A DNA stretch of 64,000 nt from Thereva unica (taxonomy: Eukaryota; Arthropoda; Insecta; Diptera; Therevidae), in the NCBI GenBank assembly GCA_949987705.1, contig OX465283.1:156689850-156753849 (forward strand), given 5' to 3'. Made by a program: the position numbers and the translations under genes. The notes under the pieces were generated by a model. The model saw nothing but the letters and a program-made list of their open reading frames with translations. It was not told the origin of the DNA and searched no databases. This document shows positions 31,462-43,600 of the stretch, piece after piece; position 1 is the stretch's first letter, and each line of letters begins with the position of its first letter.

Positions 31462-34400
31462 TTATGGCTTTAACTGATCGAGTATCCATTTCATATATGA
31501 CGCTACTCTTGTATAAACACCTGGATAATTTCGATCAGTTCCACAATATGCAGCACCAGCTGAAACAATCCCAAATTGTATAGTCTTCAAGGCATTCGGA
31601 TATGCTGGTCCATAGTAAAATAATGGACCGCCAGAATCTCCTTCACAGTTAGCAATACCAGTTTCACCGCCAGCACAAAGTTGATTTGATGATGATAGTA
31701 TTATTTTATTTTTAAACATATCTTGGCAGACTTGATTTCTTACTACTGGTACAACTATTTTTAGTAAAATATCCGATTGTTTTTCTGCAATATTATAGTT
31801 TATGATTAAAGGTATTTTTGTAATAGAAGTTAAAACTTTGTTATTCTTACGGTGTTCTGTGAGACCCCATCCAGCAACTATGACACGTTTAAGTGGCATA
31901 TTTTGTGCCGCGGATGATATTGGAAGACAAATTGGAAGTGCACCAACTGTGGAGATAAATGAAAAGTGTGATTTAGTATGCTAAATAATATTCTTCACCA
32001 ACATAAATGCCTGATATGTGAAGCAATACAATAACAAAAGTAACAAATTAAAGCTCAATGCCCCTCAGGCTTCACAAACCTCAGTTTAATAATGTTCAGT
32101 TCAATCCACATAAGTGACTTCACCAGCTAAAGTCAAGTTCATGTTAAGTTCGTGCTAGAAAATTGTTTTTGCTTTTTCGTCAGTAGCAGTCAGAAATGCA
32201 CCGGAATGTCGTTCCATTATTCCAGTTGATTACTCTCTTACGTTGGGCCTCGGTAGTCTAGGGGTAAGGCGCCTGACTACTATCCCAGAGGTCCCGGGTT
32301 CGATTCCCGGCGGTGCCACGGTCCTAGCTTCTCCCAATTTCCCACCTACATAACTTTCCTTCTTTCTTCTTCCCTCTTTGCATTCCTGATTCCTCCTCTC
32401 ATAGCCTTCACTAGTGGTTCCCCGATCCACCAAGCGCATGTGGTTGGTTGATGAGATTCTACTCGTTTCAGGAGGCATAACACCCCAGCGAGTTGTTCTC
32501 GATACCCCGATGTCAGAGTCGCAAATGGTTGGGAGTAGGTGAAAATAAAAAAAAAATAAAAAAATACCGCAGCTAGGTGTGACAGTTCTTTCCTTCACTT
32601 CTCTCTCTATCTTCCGACTAGAGCTGCTGTTCGACATTTCAAAATAAATACATGGTCGACAGTACAAAGGGGCCTTCCTTAAGTCTCTAGTGTGTCACAT
32701 AAAAAAAAAACTTCAGTACGAGACCAGTTAGGCAAACTGAGGTTTTTTTGTCCTCAGAAGAATATGTGGAAATTGTATGCGAACTGAGTTTTTTTATAGT
32801 TCAGTTCGTCAATTAACTCGAACTTGCGCTTTTGTTGTTCTATTCATAAATGGGGGGATGTAGGGTATGGGGGTGAGCCGAGCCGAGATGACTACCTTGC
32901 GACACACCTGTTAACGCTAGAAAACTAGAAATGCACGAACATAAACATGTACTTACGATCATCGATGGTTGCCTCTCGCTTTAGCCGTATAAGAGCTATA
33001 TCATGAGCAAATCGAGGACTGTTATATTCGGCATGGACGATAACTTCCTCAATCCCAATATCCTGAACTGGTGCTGCACAATCTGTGGGATTATCTAGCT
33101 CACAGTCTGGATCTTTTGTAGTATCATGCTCTCCAATTCTTACGGAAATTCTGCAGTGATAAAAAACAAAAACCACATCGTGAATACAGAACATTACCAC
33201 AATCATACAATATCATCTTACAATTCATCTCTTATGCCAAATACGCAGTGAGCTGCTGTTAGAACATATCTTGAAGATATTAGAGAGCCTCCACATTGGA
33301 ACCTCTTTTCTGTACCTATTTTGTATTCTAGTAAAACCACCCATGGGAACTCAAGTAATAAAGTCTTGTTGCCCATTGATGATAAAAGCTTGTCTTCAAT
33401 GATTCTACCGCAATCGACTGGTAGAAGTCTCAGGTTTGGATGAGTGGTAATTGAGCCCGTGTTGCCATGATCGTTGACGTTGCTATCTTTCATTACGGTA
33501 AACCCTATAGGTACTGGTGTCATTTGGCCAAGATGCCTTTCAGCACAACAGATGTAATGCTAGAAAAAAATTAAATTTCTTGTTATCCATTGATAATATA
33601 ACTTGATACTATAATGTAGTTTTTATGTAGTGAACGTATTGTGATGATTTATGCGCCATCTGTTAGAAGTTAAATGAACTGTTATTTGTATTGGCGGCGC
33701 AAAGATTACTCGCGCGCCCCTTACGGATTTAATAGGAAGTGACCAAAGAGCGACAGGTGTCATTTTACATTGGTTGATATTGTAATAATGGATCACGAAT
33801 TTGACGACACACACGTTTACTCAACACGACAGAGCAGGCGAACGAAACAAGCTAGAGCGATGGCAAATATATCAATGGAGAGGAGAAGGATGCCGAGAGA
33901 AGGGAAAGGGAATTTCAAGGTCGCAGGGTTACCACAATCGCAGCAATATAATCAGTCTCATTACTTAATTGTCACACCTCGTATGATGTTGATTATTATA
34001 GAATGTCCTCGCCCAAGACCAGCACCCAAGTGACCATTCGCTTTCAGCCGCAGCGCCGCGTTTATGGCGAACTTCTCTACCTCAAGGTGAAGGGGTACTA
34101 AATTGCCCCATTGTTCTGCCTGAGAGTGTAGGTTCGCAAATTCCCGGTAGTGATCGTTTCCTGGTGAAAGGAACCAAAATCGTTTTGTCAGGATTGGCTT
34201 TTAGTCCTAAGCTCTCGCACCAGCTAGAGACCAGATCTAGTGCCTGCTGAAGGCGCCTTTACATGGCTCCTTCAGGTTCACCTGCAACTATTATGACGAC
34301 ATCGTCAGCGTAACCTTGGGCGAAAAAGTTTCGCCCGTTGAGCAGCTCTAGGAGTTCATATACAAGGCACCAGAGAAGTGGAGATAAAACTCCTCCCTGT

Positions 34401-35344
34401 GGACACCCTTTTGCTGTAGTGCCCTCCAGAGACCCCTCAACATGAGAGACCATTAGTTTGCGAGTTCTTAGCATAGAGTCAATGCATTTGCAGAAAATGC
34501 TACTTAGACAGCGTCTACTTAAGAGCCCTAGCTATAGTATCGAAGAATGTTTTGTCGAAGGCTCCCTCGATATCAAGGAAGGCCGTCAGAGCAACTCCTT
34601 TGTTTAGAGCTGCGAATTCCAGCTTGAGCACCAGATTGTGCAGTGCTGTCTCAGTGGACTTGCCCGCCTGGTACGCATACTGATAGGAGCTTAGTGGTTA
34701 GCGCTGAAGATAAGTTTCCCTTATCGCCCGGTCGACAATTTTCTCCATTTTTGTCAAGGCAAAAGACGAGAGACTTATCGGCCTGAAAGATTTAGTCAAG
34801 GTGTAATCCGAACGCCTTGGCTTAGGTATAAATGTTATGTTGACGTTCCTCCAGACAGATGGGATGTAACCATGTACGAAGGAAGCCCTGAATATTTTGC
34901 ATAATAAAGGGAGTGACTAGGTCGCAACCCTCCTGTAGCAGAATGGGATAGATTCCATCTGCTCCAGGGGACTTGTATGGTTTGAACGATCTAATCGCCT
35001 GCCTAATAGCTTCGTGGTTAAACTTTACTTATTTATTATACTTACTTTTCCATTTATGTAATTGCAGTGGCTTCTTTTAATTAAATCAGCAGCCTTTGGT
35101 GGCAGTCTACCGTCATTAAGTAATAATCCATTGTAAATACCCACACAGGTTTCTAATTGGACGCATTGTCCTGATTCTCTAGTAGGAGTTGTACAACTAT
35201 TTTCTAAACACCAAGAAAAAAAATAACGTTTCTTTCTCACTTTCAAATTTCACAAAAAACTATTTATTAACAAAAACACTTACGAGAATTCACAGAATTA
35301 ATAATAATAACTATGAAGAAAAATAATGGCACAATAAGAAGCAT
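31462..35344 (-). CDS. CLIP-domain serine protease 1 (SP1)
   Basis: Six exons: 35344-35284, 35203-35046, 33559-33222, 33150-32957, 31946-31851, 31784-31462. They total 1170 nt, giving 389 aa with no stop. Signal peptide MLLIVPLFFFIVIIINSVNS; CLIP domain with six cysteines (four in exon 2, the CC pair in exon 3); trypsin-fold domain with His177 (TAAHC), Asp236 (HDIAL) and Ser333 (GDSGGP). This family acts in extracellular cascades such as Toll activation and melanisation. Odd points: the residue at the S1 base (chymotrypsin 189) is Ala327, not Asp, and the activation site reads K-LLSS rather than R/K-IVGG. The last intron (31850-31785) is 66 nt and in frame, so it can be mistaken for coding. 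Tandem paralogue of SP2. Confidence 0.9.
32246..32567 (+). mobile_element. tRNA-derived SINE
   Basis: The head has pol III boxes A (TAGTCTAGGGG, 32254-32264) and B (GGTTCGATTCC, 32297-32307) in a tRNA-Glu-like layout with a largely pairable acceptor stem. A CT-rich body follows, ending in an A-rich tail (32541-32566). It lies in intron 4 of SP1, opposite to the gene. No clear target-site duplication found. Confidence 0.8.
32735..32829 (+). repeat. Dispersed repeat with CTGAGG/CCTCAG hairpin (copy 2)
   Basis: Close copy of 22028-22126, sharing 'gaatatgtggaaattgtatg' and 'ctcgaacttgcg'. In intron 4 of SP1. Confidence 0.55.
34035..35020 (-). pseudogene. LOA-like LINE (family D) RT fragment
   Basis: From high to low: YKSPGADGIYPILLQ near 34970, a broken middle, then GCPQGGVLSPLLW and the active-site GYADDVVII (34474-34259). 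It sits in intron 2 of SP1, in the same orientation as the gene. Confidence 0.8.
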
Positions 35345-35349
35345 TATTA

Positions 35350-35640
35350 CACTTTTGAATTTGAAATTTTAATCTTCGACGCATGCGTGGCACACACAGC
35401 ACGAGATACTCTGTCAACTGGTGTATAAGACGATCAACTAAAGACTGATCAGAAGTTTATTTACGCCGGTCTTTTATCTTAGAAACTCCCCTCCAACTAA
35501 GAGTGGAGTTGTACTAGAATACAGAAGGTGCAGCACAATATCATAAAAGCTGTTTGGACGTAGTGGTAAACTTTTTCTCCATTTTTACACTGATCGAGGA
35601 ATTCCTGCAGTCGATGACTGATCTTATAAAAACAAATAAC
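35350..35640. repeat. SP1 upstream region, duplicated from SP2
   Basis: Shares long stretches with 49670-50030 ('gcatgcgtggcacacacagc', 'aagacgatcaactaaagact', 'gtttatttacgccggtcttt'). The tandem duplication therefore included the 5' flank and probably the promoter. Confidence 0.7.
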
Positions 35641-36245
35641 CAAAAACTTTCTTAGAAAATCGCAGATATTGGAAAAGTTTTCAGTTTAAAAACCAAAGGT
35701 CAAGGTCAAAGTTCACAATTGGCTGATGGAGATCATATGCCTCTTAAAAAGCCAAGCGACCGGTGTTCGCCCGCTGTAAGGCCATTTTTTATATTTTTAT
35801 TCGGCCAGTCACAACTGTTAGCAAGTCTTAATCCCACCTCCTCCGCACGATATCCCCTGAATTTCTTATTCTGAAGCAGGTAATGGGAGATGGTCGAATG
35901 GCGAGTGATCTGATAAGGACAAAAGGCATGTCAGAGTTTAAAACACATTTTTTCGCAAAATTTCTCGAATCTCTCTGCACGAGAACAGGTGAAATTTCCC
36001 CGTTTTATCTTGCATGAGAAAGTACAGAGACAGAAATTGGGTAAAGTGTAATTTCTCTCACCCGTGAGAATTATTTACGATTTTTTTCAAAATTTTAAAT
36101 AATTTTTTTTAAATCTGAATTTCCGAAATTGCGCTCCGACACATTGCGCCCGGTGCTAGTCCTCCAGTCGCGAGTAGACTGGGACACTAGTTAATTACAA
36201 AACCGAAGCTACTGTGCTGGGCGAGGTACCTCTAAGGAAATCTCT
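35641..36245. other. Intergenic, with LINE leader fragment
   Basis: 35825-35855 matches, in plus orientation, the LINE leader at 22860-22840 (minus). The remainder (35890-36245) has a 'gcgcccggtgc' word also seen at the ends of the hAT element at 50929-51791. No gene. Confidence 0.4.
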
Positions 36246-37500
36246 CTTCTTCTTTGATCCGTTAGCTGGCGGTCCGAGCAGCACGTCCCGCAACGGATAC
36301 GCTGCTGTCGATGCCGCTGGGTCTCGAACTCTATTCACGATTCGTTTCCATTCTTGCCGGGTTTTTGGCGACGTCTCGAGCCGCGGTAACTGATAACCGT
36401 TGATTCTTTAGGTCACTCTCGGTATTCTTTAGCCAGGTTTTCTTCGGTGCCGAACGCTGGATTCTCCAGACTGCGGGACGGTCTCGCCAGAGAAGTTTAC
36501 GTGGCAAGTGTAGTCGACGTTTTTGCATTTCTTCTTCGATCAGTGTTTGCTGATCGCATCTTTGTCTGACTATCTCGTTTCGAAGACCATCGGCTAGTGA
36601 GACACCGAGGATCTGCCTCAAGCATCCCATTTTGGAAGACCTCGAGCTTCTTAACGTCCAGTTTGAGCAATGTCCACATTTCAGATCCATAAAGAAGAAT
36701 CGGTAGGATCAACGTTCGGTAAAGGCGTACTTTTGTTTTGATGGAAATATTTGTTCGTTTCCATATGCACCACTTGAGCGAGGCGAATGGCGAGTCGTCC
36801 ATCGAATGCTTCACGCATAATCGCGTCGATCACTACATTGAAGAGAAGTGGCGAAGTGACGTCTCCCTGTTGGACACCTGTTTGAATCGGGAATTCCTCG
36901 GATAAGTCGCTTCGAATACGAACGCTGCTGGTTGAGCCATCGTACGACGCTTGGAGAAGTTTGATGCTTCTTAATGGCATGTCGTTCGGTTTCCAAGACT
37001 CTCCACAAGCTGTTCCAATCGATGCAATCAAAAGTGGATTTGAAATCGATGAAAACGACGACAGTTCATTTGCCGCAACGAATTCTTTCTTCCATTAGCT
37101 GACTTAGTGCGAATATTTGATCAATGCATCTTCAATGTGATCTAAATCCCGCTTGTTCCTTCCGGCTCGTTTGCTCTCGATGTTTCTGTAGCCTCGATTG
37201 CATGATTTTCGTAAATACTTTGCCGACGATCGAAAGAAGGCTAATACTGCGATAATTCTTGCATTCTCGACTGTCGCCTTTCTTCAAAATTTGGACGAAC
37301 GATCGCTTTCTTCTATGTCGAAGGGACACGATCCGAATGCCATATATGTGTGTTATAAGGATTAAGGACATGAAGTCGTTGGAGATAAGACATCACCTCC
37401 GGCTTTGATCGTCTCAGCCGTTACTTGGTCATCTATTCCCGGCGCTTTTCCATTTTCCAGCGATAATTGTCGGTTCGATATCGAGAAATCTCTCTCCAGC
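36246..37500 (-). pseudogene. LINE family B copy without the family A insertion
   Basis: Minus frames: KKGDSRECKNYRSISLLSIVG (37371-37132), DLSEEFPIQTGVQQGDVTSPL (near 36900), the LLYGSEMWTLL phrase (near 36680), and LRQILGVSLADGLRNEIV. Collinear with 19556-21830. At 36445-36475 it preserves the site into which LINE A inserted in that copy. Lies between SP1 and SP2. Confidence 0.8.
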
Positions 37501-37647
37501 TCTGACATCGATCCAGAACCTCTTTCCATTCCAGCTGAACTAACTTAATTGAACTTATAAATTTTATAATAATTTATTAATATATAACTTTATAAATATC
37601 ACATTAAATAACTTAATTAAAAATTATAAATTAAAATTATTAAATTA

Positions 37648-40600
37648 TTATGGCTTTAACTGATCGAGTATCCATTTCATATATGACGCTACTCTTGTAT
37701 AAAGACCTGGATAATTTCTTTCCGTTCCACAATATGAAGCACCAGCTGAAACAATCCCAAATTGTATATTTTTAAAGCCATTCGGATGTGCTGGTCCAGG
37801 GAAGAATAATGGACTGCCAGAATCTCCTTCGCAGGTATCAATACCAGTTTCACCGCCAGCGCAAAGTTGATTCGATGATACTAATACATGATGGCTAAAT
37901 GTACTTTGGCAGACTTGATTACTTATTACTGGTACAGTTATTTTTAGTAAAATCTGTGATTGTTTTTCTGCAATATTATAGGTTTATGATTAAAGGTACA
38001 TATTTTTGAAATAGAAGTAAATAAGTGATTATTCTTACGTGTTTCTGTGACACCCCATCCAGCTACTGTAACTTTATCAAGTATCTTAGTTTGTGCAGCG
38101 GTTGATATTGGAAGACAAAGTGGAGCTACACCATCTGTTGGAAATAAATGAAAAAAAATAGGAATTAGTTTGAAAATGTTATAAAAAAGAGTAATGTTAA
38201 TAAAAAAGAGTCATGTAAGTAATGGCATATCCTTTTCATATTCTGGTAGGAACAAATCTGAAAACTGGAGGAGTGGCGTTGGCATAATACTCATCAAGGA
38301 AATCAGCAACCATTAGCTGAATGAGATTATTCGCTCTGTTCCAAAAAGGGCCTTATTTTTTGATGGGTGAGTTAAACGCACGACCTTAGCAAACCCGACC
38401 TTGTAGACCAAATTGGAAATCAAGAAATAAGCCGAGTTACTAGCAAAAATGGTGAGCTTTTCGTTGACTTCTGCAGTTCGCACCAATTTGTGGCGACCAT
38501 TTGCTTTAAGTCGATTTTGACAAATGAGTAAGAAAATTATTTAGAAAATTCTCTACCCTTAATTTCAAAACAGTTTCGTTATAGCAGCTACTTCGGCGCA
38601 TTTGAGTTCGTCAATGGTCTTCGATGTGGCAAGGTGTGCCGTCTTGTAGCAAATAGGTTCGTCGGACCTTTTTCACGCGATTGCGGACGCACAAAGTGCA
38701 CCAGCATCCAACGACAGGGTGCGTCGTCGAGGATTTCTCAAACTTTGGAGAAAACTGGGCTCTCTGTTTCCCAAATACAACAGTTTTGTTTATTGACTTC
38801 GCCAGAGAGTGTAAAATGACCTTCGTCAATCAATGGCTGTATTTTGTATGGGAAGAGATGAAAATATTTCGTCATAATCCTCCTTAGAGTCGTTCCACAG
38901 ATGTTTAATGCCTGCGGTCGGCGGCGATACGACACATTTGGATTATCGGCAACACTCTCTCTTATCGCTTAAACAACTTTATTGGATCGTCGCTGACGCG
39001 TTCGATTGGGACGCTGGCAGGCTAAACAGTCCCGTACTCAAACAAATTCTTCACCAAACTACAAATTGTGTTGTCTAAAGGCGCCGTTTTCTCCCATGTT
39101 TTTTACATTAGGCCTCACAATTTTCACAATTGAACGATTGTTTGCAATGTAAAGCGCTACAATTTTAGCCTCTTAGCTAAAACAGAGTCATATTTAAAAT
39201 GAAACTGAATGGCGTTTCAGAACCGTGTATACATTTATTGACATCGGCTAAAAATGTTAAGAGTTATTCAATGTTGAAATACCGAAAACCGAGATAACCA
39301 TGAGATGTTAACACAATAAAATTTAAATAGAAATTAAAAAATGAGTCAGAAAAGTATAAAGGATAAAATCATACGATAAAAGATCTATACAAAAGTTCCA
39401 AACGCAGAGTTCTGCATAATGTAAGGACAAGGAGTAGCACAAGGATGCCTACTTTTGCCATTACTTTATCTTATAATAACAAATGACACCCTTGTCAGTG
39501 CTCTAGTCAATCTAAAACTTCAAATCGCAGTTATTATTTTTTCTTAAGGATTATGATTCTCCAAAGAAAAATTCAAACTTTGGTCCGAAATTTTTTTTAT
39601 TCCAAACCTACTTGCACACCCAAATGAGATGATTTTTGGGGAATAATTTTGATTTTTGATGTTTTTTGAGGGTGCTCGGATAAAAATTGTTCCGGGGTTG
39701 CCATTTGAAATTTTAGATTCACCCCACCCCCTGCGAGTGGGTGTGGAGGTAGGAGCTAGTTTTGTGTGTAAACGATTCCACCCTTCAAGTTGAGCAGCTT
39801 TTGTCCGAAACTTTTTTCACGTAAACCTACCATTCAGGTAATATCGGACCGTTGCTGGACTTTTGCCGCACCTCTGAATAAATAAAACTTTTTCCGTTTG
39901 CTCTACACTGCATTAAATCCCTTACACCATTTCAGAAACCATGAAAAAATTGAAAAAATTAAAATTATTGAACATTTACTGCAATTTTGTGTTTCTAGTA
40001 ATCTTAGCTTCGCCGGTCATCGGTGACCCCCACGGCGCTACGAACAAACTCAGTGCCGGTCACCGGTGACCCCCATGGCATTCAACGTGTTCAAAAAAGT
40101 TGTTTTAATCATCAATCAATACATAAATTGGGTAAATTGCCAAGTTCATTAAGGAACCCCTTTGGGTGCACTAGCCTATGCTAGTAAAAGGAAAAACAAC
40201 AACAACAACAAAAAAGAATAAACAAAAAGTTTGTTGCACGCAAATAATGTTAACTTGAGACTTGGAATCAAGAATATAAAGTGACGAAAACTTGAAATTT
40301 TTTTAGAATACGCTAGGAATATAAAAGATGATAAGAACGAACTCACTTAACTGAAAAGTTCTCAATAGTAGTATCAAGCTGCAGCATTCAGTATTAGATA
40401 AGACTGGGAAATATTACAAAAATTTTTGATTTGTAATGGGGAAGAAAAGGCGTAGGCCGGCAATCGCGTCTTACTTGAACTGCATTGATAAGATATTGTT
40501 AAGCCCGTTGAAATTTATCAATGAATTTCGTTATAGTAAAAACGCTTTTTATAAGGAACTTTCAATTTGTAAGGAACTTTCATAAGTTATTTTAGTAGTG

Positions 40601-43600
40601 TGACTCCGTGGAAAAATGAGACGATGTTGCCGTGTTTTGATAGCCGTGTCTTCCGGGCTACCAGTGTTACAGGTTCCCTCTCTCAGGATCAGCAGACCTA
40701 TCGGCGAAATGATAAGAAGAACGATGTTGAGACTCTTTGGGTTTTGGTCGTCCACGACTTCTCAAAAGACGAACTAGTTGTAACACTTGCTTACTACTTC
40801 CAAACATAACATAACGAGCAACAGTTGAGGCGTGATAGGTACCTATTATGACATCGAATATTAAATTATAACCTTGAAAAAGCAAAATTAGCGCCACGCC
40901 ATACATCTTGCATCTACTACAGTAGTTAATAACTACTTTGGTCACATAATATTTAACATGTTGCGAAATATAAAAGGTAAATAATCATGAAAAATCCCCT
41001 CAATATCAAAAACTCTCATAAAAATATAGGTGTGTAGTGGCGGCGACAGAATAAATCCCCAAAAAAAATATATAAGGTGTAAAGATTCTTCTCATTTCAC
41101 TCAATGAATATTTATTTATTTATTTATTTTTTTTGATCTTTTCAAATTCTGACATCATTTTTCGTGGGGTTTTTTCTATTCAATATTGGAAATTTTTATT
41201 TTCAATCGTATCCAAAATGAACCAACCGAAAATTCCCCCTTTTATACCATTCACATTTTAAGAATGGTATAAAAACAACAACAAAAATAGTGTTTAATCT
41301 TGTAGTTAACGTCTCACAAGATGAATGGGTGAAATTCATGTAAAAAAATCCCATTCAGGAAGTCAGATGATAGATAGATAGATAGAGAGAGACCATTAAT
41401 CAAGTGAACACTATGTAGCATACTAGAAAGCTTAAAAAAATATGAGCTTAAACTAGTACTTACCACCATCGATGACTGCCTCTCGCTCTAGCCGAATAAG
41501 AGCTATATCATGAGCAAATCGAGGACTGTTATATTCGGCATGAGTGATGACTTCGCCAATGCCAATATCTTGAACTGGTGCTGCACAATCTGTTGGATCA
41601 TCTAGATCACAGTCTGGATCATTTCTAGTATCGTGCTCTCCAATTCTTACGGAAATTCTAAAATATAACCAAAAAAAATAAATCTGTCAGCGTCAAGTAC
41701 AGAACATATAAAACATCATCATCATCAACATCATCTTACAATTTATCTTTTATGCCAACTACGCAGTGAGCTGCTGTTAGAATGTATCTTGAAGATATTA
41801 GAGAGCCGCCACATTGAAACTGCCTTCCTCCTGTACTTAGTTCGTATTCTAGTAAAACCATCCATGGGAACTCGTATAAGCTGGTCTCGTTGCCACCTGA
41901 AACCTTGTCTTGATTGATTCTTCCGCATTGAGTTGGTAGAAGTTTCAGGTTTGTATGATTTATAATTGAGCCAGTGCTGCCAGCATCGATTTCGTTGCTA
42001 TCTGACATTACGAAAAAATCTTGGGGTGATGGTGTCATTTCGCCAAGATGCCTTGCAGCGCAACAGATGTAATGCTAGAAAAAAAAATTAAATTCGTTGT
42101 TATCCAGTGGATACTATTTTTTCAAGGTCCCCAGGAGCATTTTAAGCAAAAATTTGACAAGAAGTATGTGTGTGTGTGAGCGTACGTATGTGCAGCGCCG
42201 GCCCAAGGGTAGAGCGAGTGGAGCGGTCGCTTTAGGCGTCATTTTTTTGTGATAAGATGATAGGTGCCGAATGTAGTCTTTCAAGGTGCCGAATGTAGTA
42301 CAGGTGAAGGAAAGTTTTCGGGATTCTTCTTCAGGGAGGGCAGTCTGAGCCCGTGAACCCAGGGTTGAAGTGCGTTGAGATCACTCCTTCATTGGGAGAT
42401 CTCCTTAGATCTCCTACGGAAGTAAGGGCACCTAATCGGAGAGGCCGCTTTTTGAAGACGGGGTGGCGCAGTCCGTAAACGTTTTATGCGAAATCTGGAA
42501 GCTGGCTACTCCCGTGTAGAGGCTGGCAGGGACTGCGCGGCCCCCGAGAAAGAAAGGGATACCATTTTTCTTAATAAGAAGAGGGTTAGATCATCTGGAT
42601 GTTCTCTAGGGCATAATAACCTGGCGAAAATGGGAAGGCTTTGGCCATACGGTTTGAAAAGCCTCCAGAAAAATCGGACTCACCCATAATGAAGTCTAGA
42701 ACGACTCTCCAAAGCCGACCCTCTGTCAAATAACGGAAAGTGCCAGAATTGGAGTGCTTGCGACTAACAATCCGGAGACCCTTCTGACCACGAAACATCT
42801 AGTTACCGTGCAAGGAAGTCTTCTGGAGGCGGTAGCCGAATTGGCTCAGGGCTTAGAACAGCAGTAGGGGTCGGTGCGCCCTCTATGATGGGCCGCCTTA
42901 AGCCTTGGAAGGAGCAAGCGTTTTTGCTGTAGACGGGAACAAGCTGACGCGCAGCCTTTTTATAATCGGGAACTTTCCGATAGCAACAGAGGACCCCACT
43001 GGCATTATGTTGAAAGGATAGGGTCCAAAACAAGACCCGGAGTCTTGGAGTGGAGAATACTCCACAAAGTGCACCGCATAAAATTCACAGAGATGACGTT
43101 ATCAGGATGGTGAACACTGCAGTTTTGGGCTGATGGCAGGAGAAGCATCTTTTAACAAGAAGGTGACTCTCTCCACCATCCCAACCTTACTAGCAATGCA
43201 ATACAAACAACCAAATAGCCTCCTGTCCGACTGCGGCTATAGAGGCCCTACTGAACCTCCCTCCGCTACACCTAATGGTGAAAAAAGAGGCTCTGGCGGG
43301 GGCACTGCGTCTACTGGAGCTATTCTCCTTTAAGCCAAAAGACCTTCTGGATCATTTATCGCTCCTCAAGGAGCTGAACCTGGAGCCAATGATATCTTTG
43401 TCTGATACCATTGCCGCCACATTTGACTTTGACAAACCGTTTACGACGATTATTCGAAGTAGGTCAGAGTGGCAACATGGCAGGCCTCTCTTTAGAGGAA
43501 GCACGGCCTTTTGGTACACGGACGGTTAACCGATCAAGGAGTAGGGTTGGGTGTTTATGGCCCAAGGAGCAGAATATCCTTGGCTCTGGGCCCCACTGTT

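Noticed and set aside
35490..35530. NF-kB-type site upstream of SP1 (minus GGGGAGTTTC)
   Set aside because: Only one copy, and the paralogous SP2 flank lacks the G run; too weak to list as a site.
37968..38038. Frameshift in the last exon of SP2
   Set aside because: An apparent one-base insertion is really a 71-nt intron with GTAAGA donor and TTGCAG acceptor; the spliced frame is intact.
40667..40945. 92-codon minus-strand ORF in SP2 intron 4
   Set aside because: No recognisable domain, no splice support, and composition as in random frames nearby.
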